This document shows positions 8,608-17,375 of a stretch of DNA of 64,000 nt, in pieces. Both the position numbers and the translations under genes were made by a program. Origin of the DNA: Pediococcus claussenii ATCC BAA-344 (lineage in GTDB: Bacteria; Bacillota; Bacilli; Lactobacillales; Lactobacillaceae); NCBI RefSeq assembly GCF_000237995.1, contig NC_016605.1, positions 1,488,001 to 1,552,000 of the forward strand, given 5' to 3'. The notes beneath the pieces were generated by a model that was given only the letters and a program-made list of their open reading frames with translations, was not told the DNA's origin and made no database searches. How positions within the stretch are numbered: the first letter of the stretch is position 1; the number at the start of each line of letters is the position of its first letter.

Positions 8608-8783
8608 TGGATACAACCGAATGGTTACAACAGCAAATTAAAGAGCTTGAAGAACAAGCTGATGAGTATATTGATAAAGCCTTTTGGGTTGCACTAAACG
8701 ATATGGTTATTGAACAAGCTAAGCGAATCGAACAAGCTCAAGGAGAACTAGATGGTCGTATGTGGAGTACTGGTAAGTGGTAA
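8607..8783 (+). CDS. Small coiled-coil protein coupled to reductase
   Basis: The 58-residue frame starts at the ATG that overlaps the reductase stop codon by one base and ends with TAA at 8781-8783. It is rich in Glu, Gln and Lys with heptad-like spacing (LQQQIKELEEQADEYIDKA, IEQAKRIEQAQGELDGR) and ends MWSTGKW. No family recognised. The overlap and the coiled-coil tail of the preceding protein suggest the two may interact; this is inference. Confidence 0.6.
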   Translation: MDTTEWLQQQIKELEEQADEYIDKAFWVALNDMVIEQAKRIEQAQGELDGRMWSTGKW

Positions 8784-8800
8784 CACCTATCTGGTCACTC

Positions 8801-9610
8801 CTATTTAGATTGCGTTAATCTTTGAACACCACTAATTATTCCGTTCGCATTATTCGAATCTGTCACAAACTCCGCATATTCTTTTACTTCGTCCGTAGCA
8901 TTTTCCATTGCAATCGGATGTCCTACCACTTTAAACATTTCAATATCATTTTCTCCATCTCCAAATGCCGCCAGTTCATTTGTTTTCAATTGATCACGTT
9001 GTTTTAAATACTCGATTGCATTTCGTTTGATAGCCTTGGCATTCGTGATTTCGTAATATTCAATACCAGTTGATTTTGTTGCAATCTCCGCAATATTTAA
9101 CGCATTAATTGCCTTTACCATCTTTTCTCTAACATCTGCATCAAAAGAAATCAACATAATCTTAAACATTTCAGTGTTTTCCGTTTTAAAGTCATCGAAG
9201 TTCACAAGTGTTGGGGTTTGATGTGTAATACTCGTCTCATATTCAATTCCCCTATCTATTCTTTCAGCAAACCATTCGTTTTTTGTATACCAACATAATG
9301 ACACACTCGGAAATTCCTTTCGCACTAACTTAATAATCCGTACTGCATCCCTTGTTTCAAGAGGAATCGACTTGATCTCCTCCATTTGATTATTTTGTGA
9401 AGGTTTATAAATCAAGCCACCATTAAACGAAAATTGCTCATCAACCAGGTTCAATTCTTCAATTGCAAACTGCATTTCTAATGGTGCCCTAGCTGACACC
9501 AGAGTGATGGGAATATCTAATCCATTCAAAAAAGTCCTCGTTTCAGAACTAATACTTCCATCCGATTGTAAAAGCGTGTTGTCCATATCAAGAAAAATGT
9601 GTTTAATCAT
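8801..9610 (-). CDS. Cof-type HAD phosphatase
   Basis: This 269-residue protein is a class IIB haloacid dehalogenase-like hydrolase. It has the nucleophile motif DMDNTLL near the start, the second-motif Ser (TLVSA), the Lys (AIKRNA region) and the last acidic motif GDGENDIEMF. Such enzymes dephosphorylate sugar phosphates, FMN or PLP; the substrate cannot be named. The ATG at 9608-9610 is preferred to an upstream in-frame codon because GGAGGG lies about 7 bases before it. It is convergent with the small coupled gene, 17 bases away. Confidence 0.88.
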   Translation of the reverse strand: MIKHIFLDMDNTLLQSDGSISSETRTFLNGLDIPITLVSARAPLEMQFAIEELNLVDEQFSFNGGLIYKPSQNNQMEEIKSIPLETRDAVRIIKLVRKEFPSVSLCWYTKNEWFAERIDRGIEYETSITHQTPTLVNFDDFKTENTEMFKIMLISFDADVREKMVKAINALNIAEIATKSTGIEYYEITNAKAIKRNAIEYLKQRDQLKTNELAAFGDGENDIEMFKVVGHPIAMENATDEVKEYAEFVTDSNNANGIISGVQRLTQSK

Positions 9611-9719
9611 TGCAGTCCCTCCGTTATTCAATGTCTAGTATACAGTAATGCATAAATCTTGAAACCCTTTCCATTTTACTGTTAACATTACTTATAGATA
9701 CAATAAGGAGGAAATGCTC

Positions 9720-10856
9720 ATGGAAATTACTTACCCTAAGCCTTTAACGGAAATACTAAATACAACTTCTGATACTCCATTTATTTCAATCTATATGCCC
9801 GTTGAAAAAAATCAATCGGCAGATAAGTCACAGATTTCATTAAAAAACCTCGGAAAGCATGCCATCGAGGTTCTACAAGATGTTTGGCCCAATACAAGTA
9901 TCGAAAATTACAAACAAATTCTAAATAAATATGTAACAGATAGTTCATTTTGGACAGATTTTTCAGATCGCGGTTTTGCCTTAATAACAAATGGACATGA
10001 AACGTTTACCCAGTCAATTGATACATCAGTTCCTGAAATTGCAATGGCAACTAATATGCCAATGATATTACCCCTGCTTAATGATGAGCAACATGAGTTT
10101 GATTTTGACTTATTAGCTTTAAACGCAGACCGAATTGAATGTTACTCTTTCATTAATGGTGAATTGGCTGTTTACGATCTACCAGAAGATGCACCAACAA
10201 CTTTAAAAGGAACATTGGGCAGTGAATTACGGGGCGGTGAATTAAACTCAGTATCCGTTGGTCAGAATGTTAGTGTCCACGGACATAACGAAACTTCTAC
10301 GGAAAAACAAATTGATCAAGAACGCTTTTATCAAGCAGTTGATAAATATATTGAGGAATATGTTTCTCAGGAATCCAAACACGAATTGCTATTATTTGGG
10401 TTGCCACAAAATATTGCCGTATTCCGTAAGATAAGTAAAAACGCGTCGCTTTCGCTCGACTATCAAATTGAAACTAGTCCCGCTGACTTATCAATTTCGG
10501 AAATTGATAACGTTTTGAAACCTATCGCCAAACAGTATAAAGAAAGTAAATATGATAAAAGTTTGCGTCGTATCAGTGATGCCAAAAGCAAATCATTACT
10601 TTCTTATTTCTTAGACGAAATTATTAGTGCTATCCAAAACGGACAAGTTGATACTCTCTATATCCAGCAAGACGCACGCATTAATGGTATTTTACAAGAC
10701 GACTCTGTTATCACTAATACAAAACAGGCCAAACACAATAATTTACTGAATGATCTCGCAGATCTTACTATTGTCCACAACGGTAAAGTTAGACAGTTAC
10801 CCGATGACAAATTAAGTGAACCGGTAGTTGCTGTATTACGTTACAAGGACATATAA
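9720..10856 (+). CDS. baeRF-type (bacterial archaeo-eukaryotic release factor-like) protein
   Basis: A 378-residue soluble protein that resembles the baeRF6/7 group, bacterial relatives of the eRF1/Pelota domains. Features seen: PFISIYMPV near residue 20 (the usual start of these proteins), a middle LALNADRIECYSF segment and a C-terminal domain ending VVAVLRYKDI. Proteins of this group are proposed to act on stalled or hibernating ribosomes in stress, but few are tested. The ATG at 9720 is preferred to that at 9714 because AGGAGG lies 8 bases upstream of it. A GlsB-like stress gene follows. Family call by resemblance. Confidence 0.65.
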   Translation: MEITYPKPLTEILNTTSDTPFISIYMPVEKNQSADKSQISLKNLGKHAIEVLQDVWPNTSIENYKQILNKYVTDSSFWTDFSDRGFALITNGHETFTQSIDTSVPEIAMATNMPMILPLLNDEQHEFDFDLLALNADRIECYSFINGELAVYDLPEDAPTTLKGTLGSELRGGELNSVSVGQNVSVHGHNETSTEKQIDQERFYQAVDKYIEEYVSQESKHELLLFGLPQNIAVFRKISKNASLSLDYQIETSPADLSISEIDNVLKPIAKQYKESKYDKSLRRISDAKSKSLLSYFLDEIISAIQNGQVDTLYIQQDARINGILQDDSVITNTKQAKHNNLLNDLADLTIVHNGKVRQLPDDKLSEPVVAVLRYKDI

Positions 10857-10880
10857 TACACAGAACCGGAAGGAATTATT

Positions 10881-11140
10881 ATGCTTGGCTGGTTTATGGT
10901 CATTAATCGTTGGGGGGTATCATTGGAGTCATTGCAGGTGCAGTTACCAGCAAAAACGTTCCAGGCAGTTGGCTTGGTAATATTGTTGCTGGGCTCATTG
11001 GTAGTTGGCTTGGTCAAACCATGCTAGGATCCTGGGGACCATATCTAGCTGGCATAGCACTTGTCCCGTCAATTTTAGGAGCTGTTATTTTAGTTTTAGT
11101 TGCTTCATTTTTTCTATCCCGTTCTGCCAAAAATAGATAG
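10881..11140 (+). pseudogene. GlsB/YeaQ/YmgE-like stress membrane protein, frameshifted
   Basis: The ATG at 10881 begins MLGW, as in the intact paralogue at 25024, but the frame is then lost. Compared with that gene there is one extra T (TTTATGG against TTATGG) and one extra G in the run at 10912-10917. After the two insertions the frame continues as GGIIGVIAGAVTSK to the stop at 11140 and matches the family (three small Gly-rich membrane helices, about 85 residues). Either the gene is broken or two homopolymer errors occur in the assembly. A short in-frame TTG start at 10910 without a good ribosome site could give 76 residues. Confidence 0.7.
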
Positions 11141-11155
11141 TCCATTTATTCAAAA

Positions 11156-11213
11156 AGCAGGAACCAAGTTAAGTGATGTTAAATGCCACTTAAAACTCGG
11201 TCCCTGTTTTTAA
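11156..11213 (+). terminator. Terminator after the GlsB-like gene
   Basis: CAGGAACC and AGTTAAGTG on the 5' side pair with CACTTAAAACT and GGTCCCTG on the 3' side, and the stem is followed by TTTT. It closes the baeRF/GlsB unit. Confidence 0.75.
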
Positions 11214-11261
11214 TATTGGTAATAACTATGCAAGATTTTTCCATGATAGCTTTCTTCAAAA

Positions 11262-11930
11262 TTAATTACTATTTTTAAAATGCCAATCTTTTTGATAGAA
11301 TGCTTGCTCCCAAAACTCCCATTCCAACTCACAGCTTTTCAAAAATCGTTGCTCCACTTGGTCCAACTCCTCATCAGAATATTTACCAGCTTCACGATCA
11401 ATCATTGTAAACATTTGTTCGACTGAATCATCTTCTCCATAAAATTCAATCCAATTTTTGAAGGGATTTAATGTACTATTCGCATTTTCACTTATCATTT
11501 TTTTGCCAATTTCGTTGTAAGTCCATGGACATGGTGCCAGTGCTGCCAAGACGTCTATTAAATCACCTGTCCGCATTGCATTGTACATATGTTCATTATA
11601 TAAATACGTCATGGGAGCTTGATCCGCACGTTGGTGTTCCTCATATTTTTCTCCTGCAACATCACAAAAGATTTGATGTGCTAAGACTTCATCATCAAGC
11701 GTAAAACCAAGTTGTTGATAAAAAAAGCGCATATCGTCTCTAGATGCACACTTTTGAATCGCCCCTGCGTATACTTTTGCAAAAGCAGTTAAATAGTTAA
11801 AATCCTGTTCAACATAAAACACCAGTGCCTTATTAGGTACTTTCCCCGCAGCTATTCCCGTTACAAAAGGATGATTCTCAATCCTATTTAAAATACCGGT
11901 CGCATTATTCTTTAAGCGTTCTGAAAACAT
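11262..11930 (-). CDS. tenA: TenA, aminopyrimidine aminohydrolase (thiaminase II)
   Basis: A 222-residue all-helical TenA protein. It shows the catalytic Cys in LAPCPWTYNEIG (about residue 133), the substrate-binding Tyr and Asp/Glu positions of the family (DDEVLAHQIF) and the C-terminal Glu in ELEWEFWEQA. TenA hydrolyses aminomethyl-pyrimidine from degraded thiamine to hydroxymethylpyrimidine (HMP). It is the last gene after ykoC, 80 bases downstream, and fits the TPP-controlled salvage operon that imports and phosphorylates HMP. Start follows GGAGGAAG. Confidence 0.93.
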   Translation of the reverse strand: MFSERLKNNATGILNRIENHPFVTGIAAGKVPNKALVFYVEQDFNYLTAFAKVYAGAIQKCASRDDMRFFYQQLGFTLDDEVLAHQIFCDVAGEKYEEHQRADQAPMTYLYNEHMYNAMRTGDLIDVLAALAPCPWTYNEIGKKMISENANSTLNPFKNWIEFYGEDDSVEQMFTMIDREAGKYSDEELDQVEQRFLKSCELEWEFWEQAFYQKDWHFKNSN

Positions 11931-12010
11931 ACTCTTCCTCCGTTTGCGAGCGAGACATTTCTCGCATTTTTGCTACTTAGTTAGAAAAATTAGTTATGTC
12001 CTAGTCACCC

Positions 12011-12688
12011 TTACCACGGCCGTATCCCAAATGCACCATAACCATAACTAATAATCAATATTAACCCAATTAACCATTGAATAATGGGAATCTTGTACGC
12101 CCTTATTCTCGTTCTTGGAGCCCCTTCCGTGAAACCATTAGATGTCATCGCTTCAGCTATATCATTAGACCAGCTCAGTGCTACGACAATACACTTAAAA
12201 TAGAGTTTTGGACTCCACACGTAATAATTTTGTCCCTTCAAACGGGCAGCATAGCGAATTTTTTTAAACTCATTTTTTAACCTATAAAATAGATTAAACA
12301 CAGCCAAAAAGCCGTATATAAAAGTTGAGGGGATTTTCAAATTTTGTTGAGTACTAAATAAAATATCGGGTACTGTATTAGTTAAAGTCAGCATACAACC
12401 CAACACTAGATATGCATACAAACGGATCGAATATATCAGTGCATTATGAACGTTGTCACCCGTACTAAACGCCAAAAAAGACCAGGCCGTTCCAATTGCT
12501 AACGGCAAACTCACTAGTATCGCAATTAGCAGATAGTTTAATTTTTGACGATGTACAAGAACATATATTAATCCAACAACGATAACAATCAGATTCATAT
12601 AAACACTTTTCGTAAAAGCAATTTGAAATCCCACTCCTAAAACAATTAAGATTTCAACCGATGGATCAAGTATTTTTCTCATTACCAT
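12011..12688 (-). CDS. ykoC: YkoC-like ECF transporter T component
   Basis: About 225 residues with five to six membrane helices; the EcfT coupling motifs appear as AARLKGQ and AMTSNGF in the cytoplasmic helices. The T component links the S protein (YkoE) to the ATPase (YkoD). The gene overlaps the end of ykoD; the exact start is unsure among TTG 12703, ATG 12688 and ATG 12682. AGGG lies upstream of the last two. Function in HMP/thiamine precursor uptake follows from its neighbours. Confidence 0.85.
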   Translation of the reverse strand: MVMRKILDPSVEILIVLGVGFQIAFTKSVYMNLIVIVVGLIYVLVHRQKLNYLLIAILVSLPLAIGTAWSFLAFSTGDNVHNALIYSIRLYAYLVLGCMLTLTNTVPDILFSTQQNLKIPSTFIYGFLAVFNLFYRLKNEFKKIRYAARLKGQNYYVWSPKLYFKCIVVALSWSNDIAEAMTSNGFTEGAPRTRIRAYKIPIIQWLIGLILIISYGYGAFGIRPW

Positions 12689-14084
12689 TGTCCCTAAACT
12701 CAATTTTTTTATTTTTTAGTATTAATTCATAGTCAACCTGATCTATAACCCCAGTTCGTTGGTGTGAAACTATCAAAAAGCTTATGTTTAACGCCTGTTT
12801 TACTTCATTAATCAATTTCATTAATTCTTGAATTGAATCATAATCTAATCCAGCAAAAGGTTCATCTAATAACTGGACATCTTGAGCCATTATTAACATC
12901 GAAAGTACTTGAACTTTCTTCTGTTGTCCACCTGATATTTGATATACGATACCATTATCATATATTGAATCAACATTAAGTTGCTTCAGCGCCTGTTGAA
13001 TTCGTGTATCCGTCCAATAGTCAGCCCTCAAACTATTTTTCTTAGCAATTTCGATTTCGTCTTTAACAGATATTTCCACAAACTGGTCACTACTATTTTG
13101 AAAAATTAATGCCAACCTTTTAGCCCATTGACGTTGCTTAATTTTTTTAATGTTTTTTCCTGCATACGTTATGGAACCTGTGTATTTACTTTGCTGTGAT
13201 AAAGCATTTAGAAAACTTGATTTACCAACGCCGTTTTCCCCTGACAATATTCCAACTTTTCCTTTTGGCAGAAACAATGAAGTATGAACAAGTAACTTTT
13301 TTCTAGGAACTTCCATACTTAATTGGTCCCAGTTCAACATGAATTCCTTTTGAACAGGCTTCATTTTGATCGATTTCAGTTTTGGAACATTCGCAAAGAT
13401 TCCCTTATCAGCCTGCACAATTTTTTTATCCTTGATAGCATAAACATAATCCGCCAGTTCACCATAACCAGCCCAATCATGATCAGATAAAATAATTGTT
13501 TTATGCTGACTAGTCTGTAATTTTTTCAAAACTTCCAAAATTTTAACTTTTGAATCACTGTCAATATTAGCAAAGGGTTCATCTAACAAAATAATCTCAC
13601 TGTCCATCGCTAGAATTGTTGCCAATGCTACTTTTTGCTGTTCTCCACCTGATAAGGTCTGTATTATTTCATTAGATAAATTCATAATACCTACTCTATT
13701 TAGTGATTCTTCAACCTTTTTTTTAATTGTACCTTTATCCACCTGTAAATTTTCCAGTGCAAATGAAAGCTGTTCAGAAACCGTTCGCATTGTAAATTGT
13801 CGACTAGGATTTTGAAATAAAACTGCGGTTTTTTTAGCACGAATATTAGGTTCAATTTGATCAATCAATTCACCATCTAAATTGACACTTCCGCCAACTC
13901 GAATTCCGCCAAACATAGGATATAATCCGGCCATATTTTTCAATAAGGTTGATTTTCCAGTCCCTGAACTACCGACTAGTAAATTAAACGTTCCCTCATT
14001 TGGTTGGAAATCCACTGATTCTAAAACCGTTTCGCCGTTCTCTTTATATTTAAAAGTTAAATTATTTACCCTTAAATTTGCCAT
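12666..14084 (-). CDS. ykoD: YkoD-like ECF ATPase, two fused ABC domains
   Basis: The 472-residue protein holds two ABC domains in tandem. First: Walker A GSSGTGKST (about residue 37), signature LSGGEQQKV, Walker B IILLDEPFA. Second: GENGVGKSS (about residue 285), ISGGQQKKV, VQLLDEPFAGLD. This fused form is typical of YkoD, which serves the YkoEDC thiamine/HMP importer. It starts one base after ykoE and overlaps ykoC, so the three are translated as a unit on the TPP-controlled transcript. Confidence 0.93.
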   Translation of the reverse strand: MANLRVNNLTFKYKENGETVLESVDFQPNEGTFNLLVGSSGTGKSTLLKNMAGLYPMFGGIRVGGSVNLDGELIDQIEPNIRAKKTAVLFQNPSRQFTMRTVSEQLSFALENLQVDKGTIKKKVEESLNRVGIMNLSNEIIQTLSGGEQQKVALATILAMDSEIILLDEPFANIDSDSKVKILEVLKKLQTSQHKTIILSDHDWAGYGELADYVYAIKDKKIVQADKGIFANVPKLKSIKMKPVQKEFMLNWDQLSMEVPRKKLLVHTSLFLPKGKVGILSGENGVGKSSFLNALSQQSKYTGSITYAGKNIKKIKQRQWAKRLALIFQNSSDQFVEISVKDEIEIAKKNSLRADYWTDTRIQQALKQLNVDSIYDNGIVYQISGGQQKKVQVLSMLIMAQDVQLLDEPFAGLDYDSIQELMKLINEVKQALNISFLIVSHQRTGVIDQVDYELILKNKKIEFRDNGNEKNT

Positions 14085-14085
14085 G

Positions 14086-14637
14086 CTATCCCATAATTCC
14101 CGACTTGTTTACCATTTTCTGAATCTGATAAACCAAAAAGCCTGCAAAAAAGCCAACTGAAATGAATCTAATAATTAATAAACTTATTAACAAACCAAAG
14201 CTATACGCACTATACCCACTCTGGAAATAATCCCAACCAAATGTGACAACCGTTGCTATGATTGAGGATAACAGTAGGCCTAATTTATTCCAATTTTTAT
14301 AGCCCGTTACCGCAAATCCTAATTCACTACCAATTCCTTGGACAAATCCAGATATTAAATCCGAGGCACCCCAACTTGAGAACAACAACATTTCAACAAT
14401 GGCTGCTAATACCTCTGCAATTGTTGTTGCACCAGCTTTTTTTAGTAACACACCAGCAAGTGGTCCTGCCATTAACCAGACTCCTAAGGTCATATCAGAG
14501 GCAAACGGTTTAAGTGGTGTCGCAGCCAAACCGTAATATGCAAAACTCCAAAGCTCATATATCAAACCAAACAAAACTCCAATAATTGCTAGAAAAACAA
14601 CATCTTTTAGTCTAAATCCCTTATTTTTATTCTCCAT
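14086..14637 (-). CDS. ykoE: YkoE-like ECF substrate-binding (S) component
   Basis: A 183-residue membrane protein with about five to six helices and the YkoE signature region: LKDVVFLAIIGVLFGLIYE at the start, LGVWLMAGPLAGVLLKKAGATT, and LISGFVQGIGSELGFA. YkoE binds hydroxymethylpyrimidine or a thiamine precursor and docks on YkoC/YkoD. Located between thiE (11 bases upstream) and ykoD (1 base downstream) in the riboswitch operon. HMP is the likely substrate because the operon also holds thiD and tenA. Confidence 0.9.
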   Translation of the reverse strand: MENKNKGFRLKDVVFLAIIGVLFGLIYELWSFAYYGLAATPLKPFASDMTLGVWLMAGPLAGVLLKKAGATTIAEVLAAIVEMLLFSSWGASDLISGFVQGIGSELGFAVTGYKNWNKLGLLLSSIIATVVTFGWDYFQSGYSAYSFGLLISLLIIRFISVGFFAGFLVYQIQKMVNKSGIMG

Positions 14638-14648
14638 TATGTCTCTCC

Positions 14649-15299
14649 TTATGCATTCACAATTTTTTGAATCTTTTTCATATTAATTTCCGGGTCTTTC
14701 ATTTGAGTAAATAAGCTAATAGCCGCAAATCCCTTAACTCCCGTTCGCATTGTTTGTGCCAAATTGCTCATTGTAATTCCGCCAATGGCAACAACTGGAT
14801 ATCGACTCTTTTCAACCAATTTATGCAGTTCATTAACTCCAATAGCTTCTCCAGCATCTGATTTAGATGTAGTTTCAAAAACCGTTCCACTTCCAATATA
14901 ATCAATTCCAACTAAACCATTGGCTTGCTCAACCTGAGTCATCCTATTACATGAAAGACCGACAATCATCTCATTACCAACCCTATTTAAAACTGATCCA
15001 ATTTGTTCATCTTTTTGCCCAACATGAATTCCCTCAGCACCAACTTGAATCGCAAGGTCGACATCATCATCAATTATTAATGGAATATGATATTTTTGAG
15101 TTAATTCATGACATTGTTTCGCAAGTATGACTAGTTCCGAACGATTTTGAATGCTATTAATTCCTTTTTCGCGTAACTGAAAGGCGGTTATCCCATTTTT
15201 TAAGAGCTCTTCTACCTTTTGTAAAAACTGTCCCTTATCTTTAACATCTTGCGTTCCAGCGACTAGATAAATTTTTAATATTTTTTCATCAAACTTCAT
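14649..15299 (-). CDS. thiE: Thiamine-phosphate synthase
   Basis: The 216-residue TIM-barrel enzyme joins HMP pyrophosphate and thiazole phosphate to thiamine phosphate. Diagnostic segments: FQLREKG, LIIDDDVDLAIQVGAEGIHVGQ, VGLSCN, DYIGSGTVFETTSKSDA and the phosphate loop VVAIGGI. Length is normal. The ATG overlaps the thiD stop as ATGA, so translation is coupled. Together with thiM and thiD it makes thiamine phosphate from salvaged HMP and hydroxyethylthiazole; no de novo gene (thiC, thiG) is nearby. Confidence 0.95.
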   Translation of the reverse strand: MKFDEKILKIYLVAGTQDVKDKGQFLQKVEELLKNGITAFQLREKGINSIQNRSELVILAKQCHELTQKYHIPLIIDDDVDLAIQVGAEGIHVGQKDEQIGSVLNRVGNEMIVGLSCNRMTQVEQANGLVGIDYIGSGTVFETTSKSDAGEAIGVNELHKLVEKSRYPVVAIGGITMSNLAQTMRTGVKGFAAISLFTQMKDPEINMKKIQKIVNA

Positions 15300-16108
15300 T
15301 TATTTTCCTCACTAAATGCCCAATGATTCAGAGGACCATGGCCATGGCCAACTTCAATACCATGTTCAATCGAGGCGTTAATAAATTGCTTGCCAGTCTT
15401 AATGGCCTTTCTTAAATCTCGTCCTTTGGCTAACTCCGATACAATTACAGAAGAAATAGTATCACCTGTACCATGGGTATTATTCGTTTCAAAACGTTGT
15501 CCAACTAATTCCAATTCTTCGCCATTTTCAAACAAAACATAGTCTCTACTTTCACTGGAATTATCAAAGTGTCCACCCTTAATTAGAACATTCTTTGCTC
15601 CCAACTCTTGTAGTTTCTGTGCAGCAAGCTTAACCTCATCAATTGAGTTAATAGTAATGCCAGATAGTTTTTCTGCCTCAGGTAAGTTAGGTGTTATCAA
15701 GTATGCAAGTGGAATTAGTTCATTTTGAACCGCATCAATTGCATTATCACTCAACAACTTTGCTCCACCTTTTGCAATCATAACGGGATCAACAACCAAT
15801 GGACCAAAATTGTATTTTTTATAATTTTCAACCACAGTATGAACAACTTCAGCATTTGCTAACATACCTGTTTTAGCAGCTTTAATATCAAAATCATCTG
15901 CCAACGCCTCAAACTGTTTGTCAATAATCCGCTTAGGCATTACCTCTACATCTAAAACTCCCAACGTGTTTTGTGCCGTAACTGCAACTACTACACATGT
16001 CGAAAAAACATGACGTTCCTGCATAGTTTTCATATCTGCTTGGATGCCCGCACCGCCACCGCTATCTGTGCCAGCAATCGTTAATACTTGTGCAACTCTT
16101 GTACTCAT
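15296..16108 (-). CDS. thiD: Hydroxymethylpyrimidine (phosphate) kinase
   Basis: A 270-residue ribokinase-fold enzyme that phosphorylates HMP and HMP-phosphate. Key motifs: TIAGTDSGGGAGIQADMKTM near the start, KTGMLAN, VVDPVMIAKGG, TPNLPEAE and the anion-hole motif NTHGTGDTIS near residue 210. Overlaps thiM by one base (TAATG) and thiE by the ATGA arrangement. Part of the TPP-riboswitch operon. Confidence 0.96.
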   Translation of the reverse strand: MSTRVAQVLTIAGTDSGGGAGIQADMKTMQERHVFSTCVVVAVTAQNTLGVLDVEVMPKRIIDKQFEALADDFDIKAAKTGMLANAEVVHTVVENYKKYNFGPLVVDPVMIAKGGAKLLSDNAIDAVQNELIPLAYLITPNLPEAEKLSGITINSIDEVKLAAQKLQELGAKNVLIKGGHFDNSSESRDYVLFENGEELELVGQRFETNNTHGTGDTISSVIVSELAKGRDLRKAIKTGKQFINASIEHGIEVGHGHGPLNHWAFSEENK

Positions 16109-16905
16109 TAAGCTTCCTCCACCTTCGCCGTTTCAGTCACTTGTTTTGATGTGATGTTTGCCATTTGATCTAATAATTCTGACATAAACTTACCTGGTAA
16201 AGTCTGCTTTTCTAGTACTTGCGCTGCAGCTTCACCCGAACAAGAAACCACTAAACTAGCAATTTGAGCAGCCTCCAATGGTGTTTTTACGACCGCACAA
16301 AACGCACCAGCAACGCTTGAAAGTAGGTCACCCGATCCGACAATTAGTGGTAATAAATCCGTGTTATTTAAAATTTTAACAACTCTATTTCCATCTGAAA
16401 TATAATCTACTTTTCCACTGGCAATGACCGTCGTTTCATATCTTTGCGCGCATTTTTGAACAACTTCTTTTGCCTTGTCAGTAGAGTCTCCAGCATCAAT
16501 CCCATGTGTTTGCCAATCAATGCCTGCCAATACCGCAATTTCACCAATGTTTCCACGAATAATGTCAAAGTGATATTTTTTCAATAATTCCAATCCCAAT
16601 TTTTTCCGATATTTAGTTGCTCCTATTGCTACAGGATCCAATACCAATGGAATTTTTCGTTGATTCGCTGTCTGACACAATTGGTTAATAAATTCTTCGT
16701 CTTCTTTCCGAGCAGTTCCTAAATTAACTACTACAGCCGAAGCAATCGTTGCCAATTCTGTGGCCTCATCACCTTCGTTACTCATAATTGGTGATGCACC
16801 AATCGCATTCAATCCATTTGCGACTAGAAAAGGTGTTACAAAATTAGAATAGTTAACCACAATCGGATTTTTACTTCTTAATCCCTCAATATCACTTAAA
16901 TTCAT
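16108..16905 (-). CDS. thiM: Hydroxyethylthiazole kinase
   Basis: The 265-residue enzyme phosphorylates hydroxyethylthiazole for thiamine salvage. Seen: ALGASPIM-like NAIGASPIMS, NLGT, VLDPVAIGAT, IIRGNIGEIAVLAG and the catalytic region LPLIVGSGDLLSSVAGAFCAV (Cys replaced by Asp region as in the family). First gene after the riboswitch terminator; ribosome site AGGAGG at about 8 bases. Short Glu-rich tail at the C-terminus. Confidence 0.95.
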   Translation of the reverse strand: MNLSDIEGLRSKNPIVVNYSNFVTPFLVANGLNAIGASPIMSNEGDEATELATIASAVVVNLGTARKEDEEFINQLCQTANQRKIPLVLDPVAIGATKYRKKLGLELLKKYHFDIIRGNIGEIAVLAGIDWQTHGIDAGDSTDKAKEVVQKCAQRYETTVIASGKVDYISDGNRVVKILNNTDLLPLIVGSGDLLSSVAGAFCAVVKTPLEAAQIASLVVSCSGEAAAQVLEKQTLPGKFMSELLDQMANITSKQVTETAKVEEA

Positions 16906-16954
16906 TTCAGTCCTCCTAATTATGGAAGGCAGGAAGTACTGCGTGTTTTAAAAA

Positions 16955-16983
16955 TAAAAAAGCCATCCTAAAAGAAGGATGGC
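16955..16983 (-). terminator. Riboswitch-controlled terminator before thiM
   Basis: On the minus strand GCCATCC and GGATGGC form a 7-bp stem around TTCTTTTA and are followed by six T. Its place between the TPP aptamer and thiM shows that the riboswitch most likely works by transcription termination when TPP is bound. Confidence 0.88.
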
Positions 16984-16994
16984 GTACACCAGTA

Positions 16995-17087
16995 CAAACA
17001 CTTTCCTTCGCAAGTATCAACTTACAGGTTCAAAGGGATCACGCTGCTCAAGCGTATCTCAGTTCTTCTAAGAACACCCCTAGTGTA
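16995..17087 (-). ncRNA. TPP riboswitch (THI element)
   Basis: The minus strand carries the hallmarks of the thiamine pyrophosphate aptamer in order: ACTAGGGGTGTTC, CTGAGATACGCTTGAGCAGC, ATCCCTTTGAACCTG, and GTTGATACTTGCGAAGGAAA closing with AAGTGT that pairs with the start to form P1. It precedes the terminator and thiM. A candidate promoter TTGCTT-17-TAACAT lies upstream around 17100-17140. Bases 17141-17375 hold nothing else that I can recognise. Confidence 0.95.
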
Positions 17088-17375
17088 ATGTTATTATTGT
17101 ATTCGCTTTTATGTTACCGCATGAAACATTGAAAAGCAAAAGATTTTTTACCCGTACATTATTATTTTTCAAAAAGAACAATTGTCAAAATGTATATTCA
17201 TTACATCTTACTAAAGAATAGATGGATTCCACCTTAAACGCTCTACTGAAAGCAGTAAACTGAGATTGTCCACTGAAAAATGTTCCTCAATTGCTGATTA
17301 TGTTTAGAGTATTTATTATTTCACTCATTAGCCTAGTCATTGAGTCGATTAAATTCTCAATCTACAATCATATCT

